A DNA stretch of 64,000 bases from Janthinobacterium agaricidamnosum (GTDB lineage Bacteria; Pseudomonadota; Gammaproteobacteria; Burkholderiales; Burkholderiaceae_D), in assembly GCF_003667705.1 (NCBI RefSeq), contig NZ_CP033019.1:3100001-3164000 (forward strand). The letters run 5' to 3'. A program made the position numbers and the translations under genes. The notes below the pieces were generated by a model. That model did no database searches, was not told where the DNA came from, and was given only the letters and a program-made list of their open reading frames with translations. This document shows, one piece after another, positions 27,124-34,637 of the stretch. Position 1 is the first letter of the stretch; every line of letters begins with the position of its first letter.

Positions 27124-27768
27124 ATGACAGCGCATCTGCATCACGACACTCTGGCGCCCGCGCGCCGGGAATGGACCGACAACGACCTGCGGGTAGTGGA
27201 ACAATTCTCGCAATTGGTGAGCGCACAGCTCGACCTATTGGCGCAAGGTCCCGAGCGCGAGCGCCTGATCGACCTGGCCACGCGCGCGCTCGATGCGGCG
27301 CGCGCCTCTCTGCGCGCCACCCCGCCATCGATACCGCTGCAACTTCCCGTGTCAAAACTCAAGGTATCCGATGTCATTGGGCAAGGATGGGTGGAACTGT
27401 CGCAGGCGTCGCTGTATCGCGCAGTGGAAAGCCAGCGGTTTTATTGCGTGACACCCAAGGGGCGCAGTATCGGCAAGGAGTTTCCGGCGTGGCAATTTGT
27501 CCAGCCCGTGCCGGAATTGATCGCGCCCGTGCTCGCCATTCTCGCCGGCCAGCCCGGCAGTGACATTCATGCCTTCTGGGTCAGCAGCGCAGACGAACTC
27601 AACGAACTGTCGCCGGCAGAGCTGCTTGCAGGCAAATCGTTCGAAACGCGGGCCGAAGTGCATCCCAGTCAGCAGGCGCTGCTGGATCTGCCCGCCAGCG
27701 AGAGGTTGCGCAAGGTGCTGGCGGCGGCGAAGTGGCAGCATAGGGGCATGGCCGATATCGTAGGCTAG
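27124..27768 (+). CDS. Large antitoxin-like partner of the RES toxin (Xre/MbcA/ParS-related)
   Basis: A 214-residue protein from ATG 27124 (GAGGAG 5 bases upstream). The C-terminal third (FWVSSADELNELSPAELL, then a helix to SERLRKVLAAAKW) resembles the toxin-binding region of Xre/MbcA/ParS antitoxins, which usually carry a W-x-x-x-P/NxxL-GGxSPLELL pattern. The N-terminal 100 residues are acidic and helical and do not look like a classical Xre helix-turn-helix. The mid-region KVSDVIGQGWVELSQASLYRAVESQRFYC could be the DNA-binding part. It is 6 bp upstream of the RES gene. Assignment rests on context and C-terminal resemblance. Confidence 0.55.
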   Translation: MTAHLHHDTLAPARREWTDNDLRVVEQFSQLVSAQLDLLAQGPERERLIDLATRALDAARASLRATPPSIPLQLPVSKLKVSDVIGQGWVELSQASLYRAVESQRFYCVTPKGRSIGKEFPAWQFVQPVPELIAPVLAILAGQPGSDIHAFWVSSADELNELSPAELLAGKSFETRAEVHPSQQALLDLPASERLRKVLAAAKWQHRGMADIVG

Positions 27769-27774
27769 CCTCGC

Positions 27775-28455
27775 ATGACGCTACAACTGAAAGATACGCT
27801 TGTCCCGCCAGAAATGATCACGCGCCTGCCGGCGCTGGCATTGCTGCGCGCTGAATTATTGAGTCATATCATCACCCATCCAGCAGGCCAGGCCGTGGTG
27901 CGCGCGGCGTGGAACATGGCATCGATCTGGCCATTGAAAGTCCAGCGCACCTACCGCTTCGGCCCACCCGCCGAACTGGCAGATGCGGCCGGCTTCCCCT
28001 ATCACTGGGCGTATCTTGCGGACGATGCCTATACGGCGGCCTGGGAAGCCCAGCTTTGCCAGAACGACGTGACGCGTCCGGGCACCTTTTATATCGCGCA
28101 TGGTGCGGAACTGGCCCTGATCGCCACGCTGTCGTTCAGCGCCCCGCTGCAATTGCTTGATCTGACCGGGCTGGCCGCCAGCCGCCTGGGTATCTACGAT
28201 CAATTGCGCAGTCCCGACCACGGCTGGTGCCAATGGCTGGGCTGGCAGCTGGATCAGATCATTGCGCAGGAGGCAGGCGCGATTCATGGTTTCGTGTATC
28301 CATCGCGGCGACAACCCGGCAAACTTGCCTATGCGATATCCTCTCGCCACATGGCAGCCTTGGGCACAAGCATGGCATGCGCCCATGTGCAATTCGGCAG
28401 CACTGAAGCATATGCGCGCTTGCTGGCCGACCGCCTGCGCGTGGACCCGCCCTGA
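27775..28455 (+). CDS. RES-domain toxin (putative NAD+-targeting)
   Basis: A 226-residue RES-fold protein. The signature residues can be placed: Arg61 in TYRFGPP, Glu91 in AYTAAWEAQL and Ser177 in GFVYPSRRQPG. RES toxins degrade or modify NAD+ or ADP-ribosylate targets, using an ADP-ribosyltransferase-like pocket. It follows the antitoxin-like gene by 6 bp with the same strand and a shared promoter at 27050-27083. It is longer than typical RES toxins, with about 55 extra N-terminal residues. The domain call is fairly secure; activity is family knowledge. Confidence 0.7.
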   Translation: MTLQLKDTLVPPEMITRLPALALLRAELLSHIITHPAGQAVVRAAWNMASIWPLKVQRTYRFGPPAELADAAGFPYHWAYLADDAYTAAWEAQLCQNDVTRPGTFYIAHGAELALIATLSFSAPLQLLDLTGLAASRLGIYDQLRSPDHGWCQWLGWQLDQIIAQEAGAIHGFVYPSRRQPGKLAYAISSRHMAALGTSMACAHVQFGSTEAYARLLADRLRVDPP

Positions 28456-28466
28456 GCTGATACGCC

Positions 28467-29462
28467 CTACGCCGGCTCGCGCCACTTGTCCTTGATCTCC
28501 AGCATGGCCGGCAGCTGTTCGATGAACAGCGCCAGCAGCGCGGGATCGAAATGCGTGCCGCTGTCGCGCTGCATGGTGGCGATGGCCTCTTCGATCGCCC
28601 AGGCGCGCTTGTAGGGGCGCTCGCTGGTGAGCGCGTCGAAGACGTCGGCGATGGCGACGATGCGGCCTTCATGCGGGATTTCTTCGCCTTTGAGGCCTTG
28701 CGGATAGCCGCTGCCATCCCATTTCTCGTGGTGCGTCAGGGCGATGGTGCGCGCCATTTTCAGCAGGCCGCCCGCGTGCTCGCCGATGATGGCCGCGCCG
28801 ATTTCCGCGTGGCGGCGCATGACGTTCCATTCGTCCGCATCGAGCTTGCCCGGCTTTTGCAGGATGGCGTCGGGGATGCCGATCTTGCCCACGTCGTGCA
28901 TCGGTGCCGCATTCAATAAATCTTCCGCCCTGGCCGCGCTGTAGCCGGCCGCCAGTGCCAGCTGGCGCGCGTAATAGCTCATGCGGATAACGTGCATGCC
29001 CGTCTCGTTATCCTTGTATTCGGCCGCCTGGCCCAGGGTCTGGATCACCTGCAGGCGCGAGCGGCGCAATTCCTCGGCGTCCACCAGCGACAAGTGCGTG
29101 CGCACGCGGGCGCGCACGATGGGCGGGCTGACGGGCTTGGTGATGTAGTCGACGGCGCCCGCGTCGAAGCCGTCCGCCTCGTCCTTCACGTCGCACAGGG
29201 CGGTGACGAAAATGACGGGAATCGCGGCAGTAACCGGCATGGCTTTGAGCTGGCGGCACACTTCATAGCCCGTCATGGCCGGCATCATGATATCGAGCAG
29301 GATCAGTTCGACGGGGTTGTTCTGCGCCAGTTCCAGCGCCTTCTCGCCATCCTTGGCGTACAGCAGGCGGTAATCGTCCTGCAGTATCTGGCGCAGCACC
29401 TGCAGATTCGTCGCTTCGTCGTCGACGAGCAGCAGGATCGGTTTGTCTTCTTGTAAGGTCAT
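28467..29462 (-). CDS. HD-GYP response regulator (cyclic-di-GMP phosphodiesterase)
   Basis: A 331-residue protein with receiver domain at about residues 8-125 (phosphoacceptor Asp57 in ILLDIMMPAMTG, Lys in YITKPVS) and an HD-GYP output domain at about 130-325. The HD pair is at 189-190 (PMHDVGKIGIPD) and GYP at 252-254 (KWDGSGYPQGL). It hydrolyses cyclic-di-GMP. ATG 29462 is 13 bp after the stop of the MHYT hybrid kinase, so the two form an operon. Phosphotransfer from that kinase to this regulator is the obvious inference. It resembles the RpfG class. Confidence 0.92.
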   Translation of the reverse strand: MTLQEDKPILLLVDDEATNLQVLRQILQDDYRLLYAKDGEKALELAQNNPVELILLDIMMPAMTGYEVCRQLKAMPVTAAIPVIFVTALCDVKDEADGFDAGAVDYITKPVSPPIVRARVRTHLSLVDAEELRRSRLQVIQTLGQAAEYKDNETGMHVIRMSYYARQLALAAGYSAARAEDLLNAAPMHDVGKIGIPDAILQKPGKLDADEWNVMRRHAEIGAAIIGEHAGGLLKMARTIALTHHEKWDGSGYPQGLKGEEIPHEGRIVAIADVFDALTSERPYKRAWAIEEAIATMQRDSGTHFDPALLALFIEQLPAMLEIKDKWREPA

Positions 29463-29475
29463 CGTCAGTCCAGTA

Positions 29476-32400
29476 TCAGGAAAGGTCGGCAGCCGCAGGA
29501 GCCTCGAGCCACGCCAGCAGCTGGCGCAGCACGCCCACGGCGCGCGCAAATTCAAAGTCGTCGATGGCGCTGGCCAGCGCCTGCAGGCGCGGCTGCTGGC
29601 CATGCGGCGCCAGCATGGCGGCGATCTGCGCCATCAGGGCGTCGTCGAGCTGCCCGCCCTCCAGGCTGGCGATAGCTTGCCGCAGCAAGACGCCGGCAGC
29701 TGGCGCATCGAGGGGCGCGCCGGCGGCCGTCGCGTCCATGGCCACGGCCGGCATATTTACCTCTTCCAGTTCACCGGCCAGCGCCATGAAGGCGGCGGCC
29801 AGCTGCACCAGCAATTCGGTGGCCGGCAGCTGGCGCGCGATCGCTTGTTCGATGCGTCCCAGCAGGCTTTCGACCTGCACCAGGCACAGATTGCCCGCCG
29901 CGCCCTTGATACGGTGCAGCAGGTGGCCGGCCACGCTGCCGCCGCCGCGTTCCAGTTCCGCCGCCAGCATGGCGGCGCAGTCGCCATTGGCCTGCACGAA
30001 GCGGCCGATCGCCCGCTGCAAGGCTTCGCGGCCGCCCCACAGGGCGATGCCGCGCTGCCAGTCGACCTGGCCGGCGGCCACGCGCGCCGCCGCGCCGGCG
30101 GCCGGCGGCGGCATGGCCACGGCGATATCGAGCAGGCGCGCGATTTCCGCCGTCAGCTTGTGCATTTCCAGCGGCTTCGAGGCAAAGCCGTTCATGCCCG
30201 CCGTCTGCGCGGCGCGGCGGTCCTGTTCCAGCACGCTGGCCGTCAGGGCGATGATGGGCGTCGCCTTCAGGCCCTGCTCGCGCTCGTGCACGCGGATCAG
30301 GCGCGTCGCTTCCAGGCCATCCATGCGCGGCATCTGCACGTCCATCAGGATGATGTCGAAGCTGCCCTTGCGGAACTCGCGCACGGCGCTCTCGCCATCG
30401 CTGGCGGCGATCACCTGGTGGCCCGCCGCGCCCAGGCTGATCAGGAGCAGCTCCACGTTCTGCGGCACGTCGTCTGCCGCCAGGATGCGCAGCGGCGGCA
30501 AGGCCGCCACGGGCTGCTCGCTGCGGCGCGCCACGGCCTTGCCCGGCGCCAGCGGCAGCAGCACGTGGAACACGCTGCCCACGCCCAGGGTGCTTTCCAC
30601 CGTGATGGTGCCACCCATCAGCTCGACCAGCTGCAGCGAAATCGTCGTGCCCAGGCCCGTGCCGCCAAAGCGGCGGCTCATCGAGGAATCGGCTTGCGTG
30701 AATGGGGCGAATATCTTGTCCAGGCGGTCGGCCGGAATGCCGATGCCCGTGTCGTGCACGGCGATATGCACTTGCTCGCCCTGCATGCCGACGGCCACGC
30801 GCACATGGCCTACTTCCGTGAACTTGACGGCGTTGCCGATCAGATTCGTCAGCACCTGCTGCACCCGGCGCGCGTCGCCGAGGAAGAACTGGCCCATGCC
30901 GGGATCGACGTCGACATGCAGCACCAGGTCGCGCGCGTGCGCCGTGACGCGCAGGGAGGCGGCCACGTGGTCGACCAGGTCGGGCAGCGAGAAGTCCACC
31001 AGTTCCAGCTCGGTGGCGCCCTTTTCCAGCTTGGCCGTGTCGAGGATGTCGTTGAGCAGTTCGAGCAGCGAACGGGCCGACTGGCGCACGGTGCCCAGGT
31101 GGCGGCGCTGCAGGCTGTCCAGGGCCGTCCCCAGCAGCACTTCCGTAAAGCCGATGATGGCGTTCATCGGCGTGCGGATTTCATGGCTCATATTGGCCAG
31201 GAAGCTGGTCTTCGATTCGGCGGCCAGCTCGGCGCGGTCTTTCGCCGCGCGCAGGTTTTCCTGCATGGCGCGCCGCTCGCTCACGTCGGTGGCCAGCTTG
31301 ACCACCTTGAACGGCTTGCCGTCCGTGTTGAAGATCGGATTGTACGACGCCTGTATCCACACTTCGCGGCCATCCTTGCCGATGCGCTTGTACTCGCCCG
31401 TATTGAATTCGCCGCCCGCCAGGTGCTGCCAGAACGCGATGTAGTCGGGCGAGATCACGTGGGCGGGTTCGCAGAAGATGCTGTGGTGCAGACCCAGCAC
31501 GTCGTCGAGCCGGTAGCCGACCAGGTCGAGGAAGTTCTGATTGGCCGCCAGGATGCGCCCCTGCAGGTCGAATTCCGCCACGGCCGTCGCGCGCGAGATG
31601 GCTGTCACCTTGCCTTCGTATTCGGCGTTGCGCAATTCGCTTTCCGTGATGTCGAGGATCACGCCGTCGATCCAGCGCACCACGCCGTCGTTGTCGAGCA
31701 CGGGGCCGCTGCTTTCGCGCACCCAGCGCTCGCGCCCGTCGCGGTGGATCAGGCGGTAGACGTTCTCGAAGTCGCGCTGTTCGCCGGCCGCCTGCACACA
31801 GGTGTCGTTGACGCGCTGGCGGTCGTCCGGATGCACGAGGTCGAACAGCCTGACCCGCCCTTCGATGAAGTCCTGCGGCGTCCAGCCCGTCAGGTTGAAG
31901 ACGGCGTCGCTGATGAAAATCATCTTCCATTCGGGCGCGAAGCTGCAGTGGAAGGACACGCCCGGGATATTGCGGATCAGGGTACGGTACTGGCGTTCGC
32001 TGTCCTTGAGCGCCTGCTCCATGCTGCGCGACGAGCGCATGTCCGTGACGAACGCCACGAACAGGGGCTGGCCCGGCGTATCGATCTTGCCGATCGCCAC
32101 GCGCATGGGCAGCACCGCGCCGTCCTTGTGGCAGCCATCGAGTTCGCGTCCGCTGTCGAGGATGCGCGAAGCGCCCGTTTCCAGATAGTCGCGCAGATAG
32201 CCCTCGTATTCGGCCGCGTCGGCCGGTTGCAGCAACACGCTGGCGTCGCGCCCGACGATGTCCGCTTCACGCCAGCCGAACAGGCTTTCCGCGGCGGGAT
32301 TGAAGGAGCGCACCTTGCCCTGGCCATCGATGGTAATGAGGCCATCGGCCGCCGTGTCGACGATGGCGCGCAGGCGCGATTCGCTGGCGCTGGCGTGGCG

Positions 32401-33183
32401 CAGCAGCTGGCGGTAGCGCAGCAAGCCATTCGCGGCGGCCACAAACACCGTCAGGGTGACGGTGATCAGGGCCACGGCCAGGGCGACGAACGAGGCTTGC
32501 ACCGTGATCGTGTTCTCGCCTGCCGTGGGCGTGCCCGAAAAGCGCGCCGCCAGCATGCCCGTGTAGTGCATGCCAGAAATGGCGAGGCCCATCACCACGC
32601 TGCTGACCAGCAAGGATGCCAGCGGACTGAGGCGCTGGCGCATGGCGTTCAGGCCGAAGCGCACCCACAGCGCCAGCATGGCCATGGTGACGGCCACCAG
32701 CAGCGAGAGCACAAACAGCCAGGGTTCGTAGCGCAGGGCCAGCGACGTCTGCATGGCGGCCATGCCGCTGTAATGCATCGAGCCGATCCCAACTCCGACG
32801 AGCACGCCGCCGACCACCAATTGCCGCCAGTTGATGCTCGGACGCGCCAGCAGGTGCAGCGCCACCCACGAAGCGCCCATGCCTGGCAGCATCGACAGCA
32901 GGGTCAGGCCGGGCGCGAAGGACACGCGCGTGCAGATATCAAAGGCCAGCATGCCGATGAAGTGCATCGACCAGATGCCGCCGCCGAGCGCGATGGCGCC
33001 CGTGATGATGGCCGTCTGGCGCTGGAAGCCGCGCTCGCTGCTGCGCGCCATGCCGGCGATCTGCAAGGCCATGAGCGAGGCAAAAATGGCGATGCCGATA
33101 GAAAACAACACCAGCCAGGCATTGTGCGTGCCATAGATGTACGGCAAGGTATCGTTCGATACGGCAAAGATGGAACTCAGCAT
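29476..33183 (-). CDS. MHYT-PAS hybrid histidine kinase with receiver and HPt domains
   Basis: About 1235 residues from ATG 33183. In order: a seven-helix MHYT membrane sensor with three motif copies (SMHFIGM, SMHYSGM, GMHYTGM), proposed to bind copper or sense diatomic gas; three PAS/PAC domains; HisKA (NMSHEIRTPMNAI); HATPase_c (GDARRVQQVLTNLIGNAVKF ends, G box DTGIGIP); a receiver (ILMDVQMPRMDG); and an HPt domain (LLHRIKGAAGNL). A His-Asp-His-Asp relay ending on the HD-GYP regulator encoded next is inferred. A start at ATG 33237 is possible but adds a poorly hydrophobic leader. Confidence 0.9.
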   Translation of the reverse strand: MLSSIFAVSNDTLPYIYGTHNAWLVLFSIGIAIFASLMALQIAGMARSSERGFQRQTAIITGAIALGGGIWSMHFIGMLAFDICTRVSFAPGLTLLSMLPGMGASWVALHLLARPSINWRQLVVGGVLVGVGIGSMHYSGMAAMQTSLALRYEPWLFVLSLLVAVTMAMLALWVRFGLNAMRQRLSPLASLLVSSVVMGLAISGMHYTGMLAARFSGTPTAGENTITVQASFVALAVALITVTLTVFVAAANGLLRYRQLLRHASASESRLRAIVDTAADGLITIDGQGKVRSFNPAAESLFGWREADIVGRDASVLLQPADAAEYEGYLRDYLETGASRILDSGRELDGCHKDGAVLPMRVAIGKIDTPGQPLFVAFVTDMRSSRSMEQALKDSERQYRTLIRNIPGVSFHCSFAPEWKMIFISDAVFNLTGWTPQDFIEGRVRLFDLVHPDDRQRVNDTCVQAAGEQRDFENVYRLIHRDGRERWVRESSGPVLDNDGVVRWIDGVILDITESELRNAEYEGKVTAISRATAVAEFDLQGRILAANQNFLDLVGYRLDDVLGLHHSIFCEPAHVISPDYIAFWQHLAGGEFNTGEYKRIGKDGREVWIQASYNPIFNTDGKPFKVVKLATDVSERRAMQENLRAAKDRAELAAESKTSFLANMSHEIRTPMNAIIGFTEVLLGTALDSLQRRHLGTVRQSARSLLELLNDILDTAKLEKGATELELVDFSLPDLVDHVAASLRVTAHARDLVLHVDVDPGMGQFFLGDARRVQQVLTNLIGNAVKFTEVGHVRVAVGMQGEQVHIAVHDTGIGIPADRLDKIFAPFTQADSSMSRRFGGTGLGTTISLQLVELMGGTITVESTLGVGSVFHVLLPLAPGKAVARRSEQPVAALPPLRILAADDVPQNVELLLISLGAAGHQVIAASDGESAVREFRKGSFDIILMDVQMPRMDGLEATRLIRVHEREQGLKATPIIALTASVLEQDRRAAQTAGMNGFASKPLEMHKLTAEIARLLDIAVAMPPPAAGAAARVAAGQVDWQRGIALWGGREALQRAIGRFVQANGDCAAMLAAELERGGGSVAGHLLHRIKGAAGNLCLVQVESLLGRIEQAIARQLPATELLVQLAAAFMALAGELEEVNMPAVAMDATAAGAPLDAPAAGVLLRQAIASLEGGQLDDALMAQIAAMLAPHGQQPRLQALASAIDDFEFARAVGVLRQLLAWLEAPAAADLS

Positions 33184-33540
33184 ACTGTCGTGAACCGAAT
33201 AGAGTGAAACGTGACGTCGCAAAACATGACGGCGCACCGCGCGCCGGCGCCGGGCTTTTTAGTAAAGCGGCAACACAGCGAAAATGACAACGGCAGCAGT
33301 CGACCAGGGCAAGGCTCGGTCATCACGCCCGCGCCTGCCGCGCGGGGGAAAGGTGCTTTTTACAGAGGGAAAAAGCGGAATGCGTACGAACTCTGGCGCG
33401 GATATCTGGCCGCCAGCGTGACGATGATTTCTTAAAGAATGATGAGTATAGTTGCTTTGCGAACATATTCATAGGACTTCAGCAATATAGTTGCCAAAAG
33501 AAAAATATTCCGCAGCCCTGATGCGACAATTCCCGGCCGC
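33184..33540. other. 357-bp intergenic region upstream of the MHYT kinase
   Basis: No convincing gene. A markedly A+T-rich pocket at about 33430-33530 contains a minus-strand TATACT (33450-33445), a possible -10 for the kinase operon, and the direct repeat TATAGTTGC twice about 39 bp apart. I see no recognisable operator. Confidence 0.4.
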
Positions 33541-34197
33541 TCAGCCTGGCGGCCACTGCGCGCGTATCGCGGCAGATTCCTGATAGGTGGGACCGGCCCG
33601 CACGGCGACAGGAATACCGGCCAGTTTGCAACGGCGGCTCAACTCGTCCTTGATCTGCCGCAAGGACCAGCGCTGCGGCACGGGCAGATCCATGCCAATC
33701 ACGCGAATCAGCGGGCAGTCGTCGAGGGTCGAGTGCAGCAACAGCTCCAGGCGCGCCATCGGTGGCCCGCCCCGGTAGACGGTTACCGCGCCCGCGTAGG
33801 CGACCACCTCGAGCGCGCGTATCTGCCGCAGTTCCAGCTGCAGCGCCTTCTCATGGCCGGGCAAACGCCGCGCCACCCGGCGCAGCAACAGGCCGGCGTC
33901 GTTGATTTCGACATCAAAGGACAGATTGCGATCCGGCAGCAGGACCAGGCCGACGGTCCAGGCGGCCAGCGCCGGCAGGAGCAGCAGCACCGCATCGCCC
34001 GCGTATGGCACGTCGCGCCAGACGGCTTGCAGGACAAAGGCGAGGATCAGGGCGCAGCCGCCCAGCAGCACGCTGCGCCACAGCACGGGACGCAGATTGG
34101 CCATCATCGCTGCCTGGGAACTTGCATCGTCGGCCGGCGCAAAGCGTATCCATTCGGCGCGTGCCCCTTTGAGCTTGCGAGACGGCGCTGCGCTCAA
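33541..34197 (-). CDS. Two-helix membrane protein of unknown function, TTG start
   Basis: About 218 residues with two hydrophobic segments near residues 35-58 and 65-86 (VLWRSVLLGGCALILAFVL and AVLLLLPALAAWTVGLVLL) and a cytoplasmic C-terminal domain (GLLLRRVARRLPGHEKALQL onward). The most likely start is TTG at 34197, overlapping the TGA of the SseB-like gene as TTGA; the first ATG codons (34107, 34104) would remove the leading 30 residues. I do not recognise the family, though the domain layout recalls small membrane proteins with a PH-like domain. Confidence 0.55.
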   Translation of the reverse strand: MSAAPSRKLKGARAEWIRFAPADDASSQAAMMANLRPVLWRSVLLGGCALILAFVLQAVWRDVPYAGDAVLLLLPALAAWTVGLVLLPDRNLSFDVEINDAGLLLRRVARRLPGHEKALQLELRQIRALEVVAYAGAVTVYRGGPPMARLELLLHSTLDDCPLIRVIGMDLPVPQRWSLRQIKDELSRRCKLAGIPVAVRAGPTYQESAAIRAQWPPG

Positions 34198-34562
34198 GCG
34201 GTCGGCGCCAGCATGCCGCGGAACCACGCCAGCTGTTCGCGCGTCAGGTAGTTGGCACCATCGCCGTGCAGGATGACGATCTCGATCTCGGGAGGAATCG
34301 ACGCGATCAGTTGCGCGCCCGTGACGGGAATCTTGGGAAAATTGATGCCGGCCAGGAAGGCCGGGTCTTCCGCCACCGTCACGCACTGGCGCTCGGGATT
34401 CGGCGACGGCACGAGGAACAGGTCGATCTGCTCGCTTTGCCCGCCGATCACGACGTGCAATTGCGCGGCCAGCAGTTCGGGCAGGATCAGCTCGATGTTA
34501 TTCTCGGCGCGCGATTGCTGGAAAGCGCTTTTCAGGGGCGTGAGGACAGGCGTGGCGGACAT
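34194..34562 (-). CDS. SseB-like small protein
   Basis: A 122-residue soluble protein resembling the N-terminal SseB-type domain: PLKSAFQQSRAENNIELIL followed by beta-rich ASIPPEIEIVILHG. SseB-type proteins have variable or unknown functions. It has no signal peptide. It is coupled to the membrane protein gene at 33541-34197 by a 4-base overlap, which suggests a joint role. Family call is moderate. Confidence 0.55.
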   Translation of the reverse strand: MSATPVLTPLKSAFQQSRAENNIELILPELLAAQLHVVIGGQSEQIDLFLVPSPNPERQCVTVAEDPAFLAGINFPKIPVTGAQLIASIPPEIEIVILHGDGANYLTREQLAWFRGMLAPTA

Positions 34563-34637
34563 GGGAACCGTGTAAAAGTGAAGACGGCGGCAGTGTAGCA
34601 GAGGCGCCCAGCCGGGCGCGCTCCGCTGGCGTCACCC

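Noticed and set aside
27016..28455. Possible mobile island around the RES pair
   Set aside because: No integrase, direct repeats or tRNA flank. Base composition is only slightly lower than its neighbours, so I treat it as a plain toxin-antitoxin locus.
29443..33207. A 1254-codon open frame on the plus strand opposite the MHYT hybrid kinase
   Set aside because: Low-complexity, Arg/His/Gln-rich composition with no domain. The minus-strand frame has all kinase motifs. It is a by-product of high G+C at third codon positions.
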